Origin: Pseudomonas sp. GM74
Lineage (GTDB): Bacteria > Pseudomonadota > Gammaproteobacteria > Pseudomonadales > Pseudomonadaceae
DNA: 64,000 bases
NCBI RefSeq assembly: GCF_000282455.1
Contig: NZ_AKJG01000103.1
Coordinates: forward strand, 1 to 64,000
Direction of reading: 5' to 3'
Part shown: positions 7,923 through 18,419 of the stretch, in pieces
How the letters are laid out: every line of letters starts with the position of its first letter
How positions within the stretch are numbered: position 1 is the first letter of the stretch
The notes under the pieces: generated by a model
What the model was told of the DNA's origin: nothing
The model's database searches: none
Seen by the model: only the letters and a program-made list of their open reading frames with translations
Position numbers and translations under genes: made by a program

Positions 7923-10900
7923 TCAGTCAAACATGAACAGCGCATCATTGCTGAACTGCCCTTCAAACCGCCCCGCCGGCATCGGCCGACCGAACAGATA
8001 ACCCTGTACCTCGTCACAGCCATGCTCCCTCAGGAAGTCCAACTGCTCTTGGGTTTCCACGCCCTCGGCGATCACCGCCAGGTTCAGGCTGTGGGCCATG
8101 GCAATGATTGCCCGGGCAATTTGTGCGTCCTGCTCACCGCTGGGCAGGCCATCGACGAAGGTGCGGTCAATCTTCAGAACGTCGATCGGGAACTGCTTGA
8201 GGTAGTTGAGAGATGAATAACCGGTACCGAAATCGTCGACTGCAATGCTCAGGCCGAGGTTTTTCAGTCCGGCGAGAATCTGCATCGCCTCGCTGACTTC
8301 GCGCATCAGGATACTTTCGGTCAGCTCCAGTTCCAGGCACGCCGGCGGCAGGCCGGTTTCCTTGAGGATGGTAGCGATTCGCGTACCGAGCTGGCCGTCG
8401 GAGAACTGTCGCGCCGAGATGTTCACCGACACCTTCGGCACCCGTACCCTGGCCTGATGCCAGGCCTTGAGCTGACGGCAGGCTTCGCTGATCACCCAGT
8501 CGCCGACATCCACCACCAGCCCGAGCTCTTCGAGCACCGGAATGAAATCCCCCGGCGGCACCAGCCCGCGGCGTGGATGACGCCAGCGCAACAGCGCCTC
8601 GGCACCGGTCAGGCGCTTGCCGTCGCCGCTGAACTGCGGCTGGTAATACAGCACGAATTCGTTCTGTTCCAGGGCATGGCGCAAGTCGCTTTCCAGCTCC
8701 AGGCGTTCCAGCGCACTGGCGTTCATGTCCGCCTGATAGAACTGGAAGTTGTTCTTGCCACGCTCCTTGGCGTGGTACATCGCGGTGTCGGCATTCTTCA
8801 TCAACTGGCTGAGTTCGTTGCCGTCCTGCGGACTCAGGGCGATGCCGATACTGGCCGTGACGAAGAACTCGCGGCCTTCGAGCACGAAGGGTTTCACCAG
8901 GCTGGCGAGAATCTGTTCGGCCACATGGATCGCCCGGTTCAGGGCGATTTCACGGTTGGCTCGCGGTTGCAGGAGCAAGGTGAATTCGTCACCGCCCATG
9001 CGTGCCACCGTGTCGTCATCGTCGACGCAACCGAGCAGGCGCGTGGCCATTTCCTTGAGCATGCGGTCGCCGGCGGCGTGGCCCAGGGAGTCGTTGATCG
9101 GCTTGAAACGGTCGAGGTCGAGGAACATCAGCACCACCCACGACTTCTGCCGTTCAGCCGATTGCAGTGCCGTGTGCAGGCGATCCTGGAACAGCGAACG
9201 GTTGGGCAGGTGGGTCAGGGCGTCGTAGTAGGCGAGGCGGTGAATCCGCTGCTCGCTGGCCTTGCGCTCGCTGATGTCGCTGAAGAAACACACATAGCTG
9301 GCCAAGTCGCCTTCGTCGTCGAGTACGGCGGTGATCCCGACCCAGGCCGGGTAATGTTCGCCATTACGGCGCTTGAGCCAGACTTCGCCCTCCCAGGTGC
9401 TGTGCTGGCCCAATTGCTTGAGCACGTAACGCAGATGGGCTTCCTGCTGGTCGTCGACGGTCAGCATGTTCGGCAGCTGGTCGAGGACCTGCTCCACGGC
9501 GTAACCACTGACACGACTGAAAGCTTCGTTGGCCTGGACGATGTAGCCGGCCGGGTCGGTGATCAGGATCGCCGAGGTCGAGTGTTCGAATACCGTGGCG
9601 GCCATGCGCAGGTCTTTTTCGGCCCGGCGTTGCTGGCTGATGTCGCGGCCGACGCCAAGCACGCCTTCGAACGTGCCGTGTTCGTCCCAGACCAACACCA
9701 GACGCAGTTCGATCGGGATCTTGCGCCCGTCGGCCCGCAGGCAATCGAACAGGAACAGTTGGGTTTGTACCTGGCTGCGCAACAGCGCCAGTTGGTCCGG
9801 TTGATCCAGCGCTTTGCTGACCCGGTCCATCAGGTGGTAGATGCCGGTCAGTTGTTGCGGGTTGGCGATGGTCGATTGCCAGCCGTTCTGGAAAATCCAC
9901 TCGGCGTCGTAACCCAGCACCGCTTGCACCGAAGGGCTGACGTAATTGAGGTTAAGGCGGCTGTCGGTGGAGAAGATCACGTCGCTGATGCTTTCGGCGA
10001 GCATCCGGTAGCGCTGCTCACTGTCGCGCAGGGATTCGCTGGCTTCGATCTGGTCGGTGATGTCCTTGGCCACGCCGATGATCCGCGTGACCTGGTCGTT
10101 CTTGTCCCGGGCCAGTGCCTGCTCGCGAATCTCGAAGCGTCGCCACTGGCCGTCCCGATGGCGGAAGCGCAACTGGCACTGCATCAACTGGCGATAACCG
10201 GCCTGGCGCTGGATCTGGCGGGAGCGATGGTAGTAGTCGGCGTCTTCGGGATGCAGGAGGATTTCCCAGAAGTATTCGCCCATCTGGTGCAGTTCGGTGC
10301 GGTTGTAACCCAGGGTCTGGCCCAGGTGATGGTTGCTGTAGATCATGCGCTGGCTGATCACATCCTGCACATACAGGTGATCTGGCACGGTGCGCACCAC
10401 GTCCGACCAGAACCCTTCGCGCTCCTGCAGCGACAACTCGATGAGCTTGCGGCTGGTGATGTCAGTGATGCTCAGGATCACTGCCTTATAGTCGTCCGGA
10501 GTTTGCGGCAGGCGCAGCACCAGCCACAGGTGCTGGTCGCGACCGCTGGCGTCCTGCAGCTTGATTTCCAGCTCGAGCTGTTGCTGCTGGTTGAGCATTG
10601 CTTCGAGCACCTGGTCGCCGATGGCGGTGCCGTCCTGTGGTTTGCCGTCGATCAGCAGTTTCCAGGCTTTGTCGGCGCTATCGACATTCAGCAGTTGCAG
10701 CGCAACCTGGTTGACCTCGGTGATCCGCAGCTCCTTGAGCAATGGCCGGCGTTGCTCCGGGATCGCCAGCCACGCTTGCAGTTGCTCACTGCCCTGCAGT
10801 TGCGCCTTGTCGAAAAAGACCTTGAGCCCGGACATGTCGAGGACGCACAAGGCCACGCCTGTGCCTTCGAAAATGTCCTGGTAGCGCCGGCGGCCTTCAT

Positions 10901-11771
10901 TCAACTGGCGCTGACGCCGGCGCATGTTCAGCAAGGCGAGGAACGGCAGCATGGAAAACGCCAGGCCCAGCAGGCATTTGCCGATGAACGCCGGCAACAG
11001 CCCTTCCAGCACGCGCTGACGGTCGAACAAGCCGCGCAGTTGCCAATCGCTGCTGCTCAGCGGGACGGTCAGCACGCTGTTGGCGACATCGTCTTCGGTC
11101 AGCGTGCCAGGATTGATCGAGGGCAGCGCTTCGTCGCGGCTGATGATCTGATGATTGATGCGGTTTTCCACCAGCCACAGCGGGCGGCCGTCGGCCTCGC
11201 TTTGTTTGGCCAGGGACGAAAAGAAGGTGGGGGTCAGGCGCAGGACCCAATAGCCTCGGGAACTGCCGCTGGCCTGATGCAACAATAAATGCACCACGGA
11301 ACCGTCGGTGGCGTTGCTGAAGTAGTGCGCCTGGGCGTGGCTGCGGCGTACCAGTTCACCCAGGTAGTCGCTGTCATCGCTGTCGGGAGCGCTGTCACTG
11401 ATGACTCTTCCCGAGGGGCTGAGCAACGCCAGGCTGCGCAGGTCTGGCAGCGACTGTTGCAGCTTGCGCAACAGGGCCTGCAATTCATCGGCGCCCTGGG
11501 GTTGCTCGACGATCGGTAACAGGTTGAGGGCGATCTGCGCGTTGAGCGCCATGTTCAGGCTGACCTGCGCGGCCAGATCGGCGGTGTAGTCGATGGTGTA
11601 CTGGCGCTGGTTCTTCTGGGTTTCACGCAACTGGTCGAGCAACTGCCAGAACAGCAGGGCCAGCAGCAATAATACGAGTGTCGCCAAGGTGCCCTTCAAC
11701 GTCCCGCGCAGGGGGGAGCCGGGCGCTGTGGCCGGCGCGCTGGAAGTCAGAGGCGGAGGGACAATGGACAA
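7923..11771 (-). CDS. morA: MorA-like multi-PAS GGDEF/EAL membrane sensor
   Basis: A 1282-residue cyclic-di-GMP enzyme. Two membrane helices (about 28-48 and 262-282) flank a periplasmic sensor region. About four PAS domains with PAC tails (such as GVAKDITDQIE, GVGRDISQQRR, CFFSDISERKA) follow, then a GGDEF domain (motif 926-930, intact) and an EAL domain (EAL 1058-1060, DDFGTGYSS present). Both catalytic domains look competent. The residues five before GGDEF read DDDD instead of RxxD, so product inhibition at the usual I-site is unlikely. MorA in P. aeruginosa controls motility and biofilm and sits beside glyA, as here, which is why I use the symbol. The start is TTG 11771 with AGGA seven bases upstream; no nearby ATG fits. 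Confidence 0.88.
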   Translation of the reverse strand: MSIVPPPLTSSAPATAPGSPLRGTLKGTLATLVLLLLALLFWQLLDQLRETQKNQRQYTIDYTADLAAQVSLNMALNAQIALNLLPIVEQPQGADELQALLRKLQQSLPDLRSLALLSPSGRVISDSAPDSDDSDYLGELVRRSHAQAHYFSNATDGSVVHLLLHQASGSSRGYWVLRLTPTFFSSLAKQSEADGRPLWLVENRINHQIISRDEALPSINPGTLTEDDVANSVLTVPLSSSDWQLRGLFDRQRVLEGLLPAFIGKCLLGLAFSMLPFLALLNMRRRQRQLNEGRRRYQDIFEGTGVALCVLDMSGLKVFFDKAQLQGSEQLQAWLAIPEQRRPLLKELRITEVNQVALQLLNVDSADKAWKLLIDGKPQDGTAIGDQVLEAMLNQQQQLELEIKLQDASGRDQHLWLVLRLPQTPDDYKAVILSITDITSRKLIELSLQEREGFWSDVVRTVPDHLYVQDVISQRMIYSNHHLGQTLGYNRTELHQMGEYFWEILLHPEDADYYHRSRQIQRQAGYRQLMQCQLRFRHRDGQWRRFEIREQALARDKNDQVTRIIGVAKDITDQIEASESLRDSEQRYRMLAESISDVIFSTDSRLNLNYVSPSVQAVLGYDAEWIFQNGWQSTIANPQQLTGIYHLMDRVSKALDQPDQLALLRSQVQTQLFLFDCLRADGRKIPIELRLVLVWDEHGTFEGVLGVGRDISQQRRAEKDLRMAATVFEHSTSAILITDPAGYIVQANEAFSRVSGYAVEQVLDQLPNMLTVDDQQEAHLRYVLKQLGQHSTWEGEVWLKRRNGEHYPAWVGITAVLDDEGDLASYVCFFSDISERKASEQRIHRLAYYDALTHLPNRSLFQDRLHTALQSAERQKSWVVLMFLDLDRFKPINDSLGHAAGDRMLKEMATRLLGCVDDDDTVARMGGDEFTLLLQPRANREIALNRAIHVAEQILASLVKPFVLEGREFFVTASIGIALSPQDGNELSQLMKNADTAMYHAKERGKNNFQFYQADMNASALERLELESDLRHALEQNEFVLYYQPQFSGDGKRLTGAEALLRWRHPRRGLVPPGDFIPVLEELGLVVDVGDWVISEACRQLKAWHQARVRVPKVSVNISARQFSDGQLGTRIATILKETGLPPACLELELTESILMREVSEAMQILAGLKNLGLSIAVDDFGTGYSSLNYLKQFPIDVLKIDRTFVDGLPSGEQDAQIARAIIAMAHSLNLAVIAEGVETQEQLDFLREHGCDEVQGYLFGRPMPAGRFEGQFSNDALFMFD

Positions 11772-11943
11772 GCTGTAATCCTGCGGTTTGGCTGGACTGG
11801 CGCGACGTGCACTATAAGCCGGACGCCCGAAGGGCGGCTAGCATGCCTTGAGTTGTGGCGAAGTGCCAGCCCCTGTCCGTCGGCTGGACTGCCACTGGTC
11901 AATCAGGTAGCTTTGCCGGTTACGCGGGAGCGTTTCAGCTCCG

Positions 11944-12209
11944 GGGGGCGTTCTCAATTAGTTTCCGCACCGCGCCGGGTCTGCTGTTGTGCAGGGCAAG
12001 GCGCGAGAAGCGTGGTTTGGTCATTCCAAATAAGCTTCGAGCAACGCAGCCCTGCACAACAGCAGACCCGGCCCTTCAGGTTGTGCCTTAAAGCGGGCCA
12101 GGCTGCGTTGCAGGCCTTGGAAAGGGAACGACCATTTCCAGCGGCCTGCGCCTTGCCTGGCCCGCTTTAAGGCGACAACGCGGCGTGGAAACTAATTGAG
12201 AACGCCCCC
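11944..12209. mobile_element. 266-bp non-coding element with 23-bp perfect terminal inverted repeats (MITE-like)
   Basis: Ends are exact inverted copies of GGGGGCGTTCTCAATTAGTT followed by TCC (11944-11966 and 12187-12209). Inside are two further long hairpins: 24 bp perfect at 11974-11997/12049-12072, and 19 bp perfect at 12085-12103/12155-12173 with inner pairing. No ORF with coding character lies within, and I see no clear target duplication outside the ends. The layout suggests a non-autonomous transposable element or a structured RNA/DNA repeat. Together with flanking sequence it fills the 556-bp gap between the morA-like gene and ettA. The family is not recognised. Confidence 0.7.
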
Positions 12210-12326
12210 ATAATCAGACTTTTTCAGCGCGCACGTATTGATAGCCTCAAGCGAGCGACGCGCACGGTCTGGCCGGGCATCCGCCTGCGCACCAATCATT
12301 CATCAGTCACTGACCCTAGGTTCTCC

Positions 12327-13991
<1,665 letters not shown>

Positions 13992-14014
13992 TTTCGGGTT
14001 GGTTGCATAAAGAG

Positions 14015-14039
14015 CGGAGCCTTCGGGCTCCGTTTTTTT
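14015..14039 (+). terminator. ettA terminator
   Basis: CGGAGCC, TTCG tetraloop, GGCTCCG, then seven T: a textbook rho-independent terminator 24 bp after the ettA stop. Confidence 0.93.
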
Positions 14040-14069
14040 GCGCGTTTTTTCAGGGATACCGAGGTGGAT

Positions 14070-14160
14070 TCATCGCTGGCAAGCCAGCTCCCACAGGGTT
14101 TGGGTAATGCCCAAAATGTGTGCGGCTACAAAACTTGTGGGAGCTGGCTTGCCAGCGATG
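14070..14160. repeat. REP pair, CTGGCAAGCCAG variant
   Basis: Inverted units TCATCGCTGGCAAGCCAGCT and complement. The core loop differs from the CGGGCTTGCTCG type seen elsewhere in the window, so a second REP subfamily is present. The rest of the 13992-14359 gap holds the ettA terminator and the AT-rich gdhA leader; nothing else was recognised. Confidence 0.88.
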
Positions 14161-14359
14161 ACGATGTAACTGTTGGTGCAAGACTTGAGTTGCTCTCCCC
14201 ATTCAGGTGCATGAATGACCTGGAAAACAGGGTGAATTTATATCATGTGCACCATTTAATTTCATTAATGCGACATTTTGCTCTGTTCTTGTGCGCGAAT
14301 CGTTTGTTACAGTCCGGCTCAATCTCTTCCAACGACAATAAATTTGCCGAGACTTTTCC

Positions 14360-15697
14360 ATGATCGAATCCGTCGAATCCTTCCTTGCGCGCCTGAAAAA
14401 ACGCGACCCGGATCAACCCGAATTCCACCAGGCTGTCGAAGAAGTCCTGCGTACCCTGTGGCCGTTTCTTGAAGCCAATCCGCATTACCTGACCTCCGGC
14501 ATCCTGGAGCGCATCTGCGAGCCGGAGCGGGCGGTGGTGTTTCGCGTGTCGTGGGTTGACGATCAGGGCAAGGTCCAGGTCAATCGTGGATTCCGCATCC
14601 AGATGAACAGCGCGATCGGCCCGTACAAGGGTGGCCTGCGTTTCCACCCGTCGGTGAACATGGGCGTCCTGAAATTCCTCGCCTTCGAACAGACCTTCAA
14701 AAACTCGCTGACTTCATTGCCCATGGGCGGCGGCAAGGGCGGTTCTGACTTTGATCCGAAAGGCAAAAGTGACGCGGAAGTCATGCGCTTCTGCCAGGCC
14801 TTCATGAGCGAGCTGTACCGCCACATCGGTGCCGACGTTGACGTGCCGGCCGGGGACATCGGTGTCGGCGCGCGGGAAATCGGCTTCCTGTTCGGTCAGT
14901 ACAAGCGCCTGAGCAACCAGTTCACCAGCGTGCTGACCGGCAAAGGTCCAAGCTACGGCGGCAGCCTGATTCGCCCGGAAGCCACCGGTTTCGGTTGCGT
15001 GTACTTCGCCGAAGAAATGCTCAAGCGTCGCGGCCTGGCCGTGGAAGGTAAACGTGTAGCGATCTCCGGCTCCGGCAACGTCGCGCAATACGCGGCGCGC
15101 AAGGTCATGGACCTGGGCGGCAAAGTGATTTCGCTGTCTGACTCCGAAGGCACGCTGTATTGCGAAAGTGGTTTGACCGAGGAGCAATGGCTGGCGGTGC
15201 TGGAACTGAAAAACGTACAGCGCGGGCGCATCCGTGAACTGGCCGGCCGTTTTGGCCTGGAGTTCCGCGCCGGTGAGCTGCCGTGGAGCCTGAGCTGCGA
15301 CATCGCGCTGCCGTGCGCGACGCAAAACGAACTGGATGCCGAAGCTGCTCGCACCTTGCTGCGCAACGGTTGCATCTGCGTGGCTGAGGGCGCGAACATG
15401 CCAACCACCCTGGAGGCGGTGGATCTGTTCATCGAGGCGGACATTCTGTTTGCACCGGGCAAGGCATCCAACGCCGGTGGCGTGGCGGTGAGCGGGCTGG
15501 AGATGTCGCAGAACGCCATGCGCCTGGCGTGGACCGGTGGCGAAGTGGACAGCAAACTGCACGCGATCATGCAGTCGATCCACCACGCTTGCGTGCATTA
15601 CGGTGAGGAGAACGGCCGGGTCAACTACGTCAAGGGCGCGAACATCGCCGGCTTCGTTAAAGTCGCCGATGCCATGCTCGCCCAAGGCGTTGTCTAA
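14360..15697 (+). CDS. gdhA: NADP-specific glutamate dehydrogenase
   Basis: Catalyses reductive amination of 2-oxoglutarate with ammonium and NADPH, the low-affinity route of ammonium assimilation. The 445-residue length fits the hexameric bacterial enzyme. Active-site lysines are K90 (GPYKGGLRFHP), K114 and K126 (LPMGGGKGGSDFDP), and the NADP fold carries SGSGNVAQYAA near 235. The ATG at 14360 has only a weak GAGA ribosome site. The stop (15695-15697) overlaps the convergent stop of the Gre-type gene by two bases. An AT-rich 150-bp leader lies upstream; no specific regulator site was recognised. Confidence 0.97.
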   Translation: MIESVESFLARLKKRDPDQPEFHQAVEEVLRTLWPFLEANPHYLTSGILERICEPERAVVFRVSWVDDQGKVQVNRGFRIQMNSAIGPYKGGLRFHPSVNMGVLKFLAFEQTFKNSLTSLPMGGGKGGSDFDPKGKSDAEVMRFCQAFMSELYRHIGADVDVPAGDIGVGAREIGFLFGQYKRLSNQFTSVLTGKGPSYGGSLIRPEATGFGCVYFAEEMLKRRGLAVEGKRVAISGSGNVAQYAARKVMDLGGKVISLSDSEGTLYCESGLTEEQWLAVLELKNVQRGRIRELAGRFGLEFRAGELPWSLSCDIALPCATQNELDAEAARTLLRNGCICVAEGANMPTTLEAVDLFIEADILFAPGKASNAGGVAVSGLEMSQNAMRLAWTGGEVDSKLHAIMQSIHHACVHYGEENGRVNYVKGANIAGFVKVADAMLAQGVV

Positions 15698-16188
15698 GCC
15701 GGCTCGATACGGATCACCTCAATCACTTGATCACCGGCAGGGCGCTGCCACAGCACTTCATCGTTGAGTCGCGCACCGAGCAGTGCCCTTCCCAGCGGTG
15801 AACCCCAATTGATCAGGCCGTGGGCGGCATCGGCCTGATCTTCGCCCACCAGTTGTACCCGGCGTTCGGTGGCGTGTTCATCGGCGTAGGTCACCCAACT
15901 GCCGATCTGCACTTTCTCTCTCGAAGTCGCGGCGGGTACCACTTGAGCGCTGCCCAGGCGCTGCTTGAAGTAACGCAAATCACGCTCGAGATCCGCCAGG
16001 CGCTGCTTGTCTGCCTGCTCGCCTTTTGCCGATTGTTCGGCGTGCAGGGTTTGCAGTTCGGCGACTTTTCCCTGCAACAGGTCCAGGCCTTGCGGCGTGA
16101 CGTAATTGGGCTGCGCGCTGACCTGCCGTTCGACAGGCTGATCGGCTTGCGCGGCGGCGTTATCTTCATTGACGAAGGCACGGCTCAT
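15694..16188 (-). CDS. GreA/GreB-family transcription factor
   Basis: A 164-residue protein. A predicted helical hairpin (about 28-85, VTPQGLDLLQGKVAELQTLH and RLADLERDLRYFKQRL) is followed by a GreA/GreB C-terminal domain with a FKBP-like fold (GSWVTYADEHATERRVQLVG, INWGSPLGRALLGARLNDEV). Gre factors enter the RNA polymerase secondary channel and stimulate transcript cleavage. This one is shorter and more divergent than canonical GreA or GreB and may be a paralogue with another role, such as Rnk-like. ATG 16188 has GGGAG six bases upstream; an earlier in-frame start at 16230 lacks one. It is convergent with gdhA. Confidence 0.85.
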   Translation of the reverse strand: MSRAFVNEDNAAAQADQPVERQVSAQPNYVTPQGLDLLQGKVAELQTLHAEQSAKGEQADKQRLADLERDLRYFKQRLGSAQVVPAATSREKVQIGSWVTYADEHATERRVQLVGEDQADAAHGLINWGSPLGRALLGARLNDEVLWQRPAGDQVIEVIRIEPA

Positions 16189-16258
16189 GGAATTCTCCCG
16201 ATATAGGGTTTTGGCCATGGTCGCAGGCATTTGGTTTCACCGGATGTCTGAAAGCGAC

Positions 16259-16360
16259 TTATGGCGAGTGATAGGCCCGGGCGGCGGTCTGATCCTTCTG
16301 CTGCTGCCAGGCTTTGTCCCGTTCCTCCAGATGACTGTTGCGGTCGCATACCGCCCCATC
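16259..16360 (-). pseudogene. Short coding-like stretch, possible gene remnant
   Basis: On the minus strand a 33-codon open stretch reads NSHLEERDKAWQQQKDQ then TAARAYHSP and stops at 16259. It looks like real protein: charged helix, high G/C third positions. It has no start codon and is preceded by TGA. An ATG after GAGAGTGAG a few bases upstream is in another frame, and one base shift would join it (MGRYCDRN...). It could be a frameshifted small gene or a remnant. It lies directly upstream of the Gre-type gene. The rest of the 16189-16510 gap holds a short REP copy and nothing else I recognise. Confidence 0.25.
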
Positions 16361-16461
16361 TCACTCTCCCAGGCCGATACGCGGCTGATAAGGAAAGTCT
16401 AGAAGTGGATGCGTCGGGTGTTTGTGAAAGCTGTATATGCTTTTTGTCGAACGCCACGTAC

Positions 16462-16492
16462 CCCCTGTGGGAGCAAGCCCGCTCCCACAGGG
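16462..16492. repeat. Single truncated REP palindrome
   Basis: CCCTGTGGGAGC, short loop, GCTCCCACAGGG: the outer arms of two REP units joined with the middle lost. It lies downstream of the DUF4105 gene. Confidence 0.75.
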
Positions 16493-16510
16493 ATTTGCGG
16501 TGCGTTCGGA

Positions 16511-18364
16511 TCAGTAGTGATACCACTTCAGCTCAAGCATCACTTCGTTCTCGGCCGTCGCCAAATGGCTGAACTCACGCTCGGCGCTCAAGCGCAGTCC
16601 GAGATTGCGGGATATTTCCCACTGCTGGTTCAGGCTCAGGCTACGGCGCACCTCGCCATTGGTGAAGAAATCACCCTTGGCTTCCAGGCTCAGATTGCCC
16701 AGAGGGTTTTTCCACAGCACACCCGTGTTGAAGCCGGCGGCCGGTGCGATGAACGCGGCAAAGTCGTTGTTGTGCTCGATACGCACGGTGCCCAAGGCAA
16801 AGCCGAGCATGTCATCGCCCAGTTGCCAGGTGCCACCACCACCGCCGTTGACGTGGCTGACCAGGGTCTGGTCATCGTGCTTGCCCGGTACTCGCTCCAG
16901 ACCGCCGGTGACTTGCCATGACAGCGGTTGCAGCAATTCGTTACGCGGGGTCAGGGAGCGAATGGTGGCCAGGTCCAGTTGCTGCATTTGCCAGTCATTG
17001 CCTTCGTACTGGCGCAGTTTCAACTGCAGGATTTCAATCTGCGCGCCAAGGGGAAAGCTTGCGTTGTTGTCATTGAGGTCGTGATAAGCCATGCGCAAGC
17101 CGTACTCGCCAAAGGCTTTATCTCCACGAGTGCCCAGGCCGAGTTGCCAGGTACGGGACTCGTGACCGTCCTCAGGCAGGCCCGGTTGCGGGATATCCAG
17201 CTCCGGCGCCGGGTTCTGGTTGATTGCCCGCAATAGCTCGAAGCTGCGTTGGGCGCGCGCCGGGTCGCGTTCCTGGCCGTTGGCGCGGTAACGCTCCAGA
17301 CGATAGGCCGCATCGATGATCAGCGCCTGGCGTTCACGGGGTTGTGTCTTGAACGCCGGGTCCTGCAATTGTTTCTGATCGGCGCTGACTTTCAGCACCC
17401 ATTGCTGCTCTTCAGGGTTCAACGGCGCGGCGCGGCTGAGCAACTCGCGCTCCCGGGACGGACGATATTGAATGGACTCCACCAGCCCGGCATTTTTCAC
17501 GGCTTTGACGGTGTCGGTCGGGATGGCCGTAAGCGGGAACTGTTCGGTCAGGCGCAGGCCAGGGCGGGCCACTTGCAGCAGTTCCAGCAAGCGGTACGAG
17601 CAGTTTTCGTCGAAGAAGAAGTAGTCGAACTTGATCTGCTTCAGCTCCCAGACGTGCTCGACCATGCGCGCGGTTTCCTGTTGGGTCAGGTTCAGGCGGT
17701 ACTCCCACAGGTCGCGGTTTTCCAGGCTTCGGTATTCCGAGAGCTTTTCCTGATAGGGCACCATCGCGAACAGGCCGGGATAGCCGCCCATCAGGCCTTT
17801 CCAGGCATAGATGATGCTGTTGTCGGAGCCCTCGATGTAGGCGCCGAAGTTGATCGCGTAACTGAGCAGCGAAGTCTTGTCGCTCTTCACTTCGGCCTGG
17901 TCGATGCGCAACAGGGTATGGCCGAACATCGAGGACGGGCTGTTCAGGTAAGCCGCCGGGAAGATCATCACCGCGCTGTCGGGCGAGACGTCCTTGAACC
18001 ATTGCTTGAACCCGGCGCAATCGAGCGTCGGCAGGCCGGCCAGGCCGAGTTGTTCTTTCAGCCAGCGGGTGCGCGCCGGGTAGACGCATTGAGCGTGTGT
18101 TTCACCGGCACTGGCCGGGGCGTACAGGGCTTGTACAGTCGCCGCCAGTTCATGGTCAGGATGTTCATTGCCGTCAGCGGCGAGAAAAAACTTCCTGTCG
18201 CTGACATAGCTGCGCCAGCCGCCGAGCTTGGCGGTTTCGTAATGGCCCAGGGATATCCAGAAAGGGTCGTTGGCCAGTTGCTGCAAACGTTGTGGGTCGA
18301 TGTGAGGCGCGGCGGACAGCGGGGCGCAGACATACAGCGCCAGCCAGGCAAGGCGTTTGAACAT
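16511..18364 (-). CDS. DUF4105 (Lnb-type) periplasmic protein with C-terminal beta-barrel-like region
   Basis: A 617-residue exported protein with a signal peptide (MFKRLAWLALYVCAPLSAAP). The DUF4105 domain (roughly 95-270) contains FPAAYLNSPSSMFGHTLLRI and FFFDENCSYRLLELL; its conserved His and Cys resemble NlpC/P60-like catalytic residues. The C-terminal 230 residues alternate in beta strands ending in aromatic KWYHY, as in outer-membrane barrels. Related N-terminal domains occur in Lnb, which acts on lipoproteins in Gram-positives; the role here is unknown. I start at ATG 18364; a TTG at 18373 is possible and neither has a strong ribosome site. Confidence 0.8.
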   Translation of the reverse strand: MFKRLAWLALYVCAPLSAAPHIDPQRLQQLANDPFWISLGHYETAKLGGWRSYVSDRKFFLAADGNEHPDHELAATVQALYAPASAGETHAQCVYPARTRWLKEQLGLAGLPTLDCAGFKQWFKDVSPDSAVMIFPAAYLNSPSSMFGHTLLRIDQAEVKSDKTSLLSYAINFGAYIEGSDNSIIYAWKGLMGGYPGLFAMVPYQEKLSEYRSLENRDLWEYRLNLTQQETARMVEHVWELKQIKFDYFFFDENCSYRLLELLQVARPGLRLTEQFPLTAIPTDTVKAVKNAGLVESIQYRPSRERELLSRAAPLNPEEQQWVLKVSADQKQLQDPAFKTQPRERQALIIDAAYRLERYRANGQERDPARAQRSFELLRAINQNPAPELDIPQPGLPEDGHESRTWQLGLGTRGDKAFGEYGLRMAYHDLNDNNASFPLGAQIEILQLKLRQYEGNDWQMQQLDLATIRSLTPRNELLQPLSWQVTGGLERVPGKHDDQTLVSHVNGGGGGTWQLGDDMLGFALGTVRIEHNNDFAAFIAPAAGFNTGVLWKNPLGNLSLEAKGDFFTNGEVRRSLSLNQQWEISRNLGLRLSAEREFSHLATAENEVMLELKWYHY

Positions 18365-18419
18365 AGATGGCAACTTAAACAGGAAAAAAACCAGGACCAG
18401 CGCAATTGATGTCCTTCAC

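Noticed and set aside
8457..11288. Long open frame on the plus strand opposite the morA-like gene
   Set aside because: It mirrors a high-GC coding gene on the other strand; the translation is low-complexity in H, Q and V, has no known motif and no ribosome site.
11855..12170. Short plus-strand open frames inside the 266-bp element
   Set aside because: They consist of the hairpin arms read through, have no ribosome site, and show no coding composition.
16169..16402. 77-codon plus-strand open frame between the Gre-type and DUF4105 genes
   Set aside because: It overlaps the Gre-type start region and the minus-strand coding-like stretch; no ribosome site and no family match.
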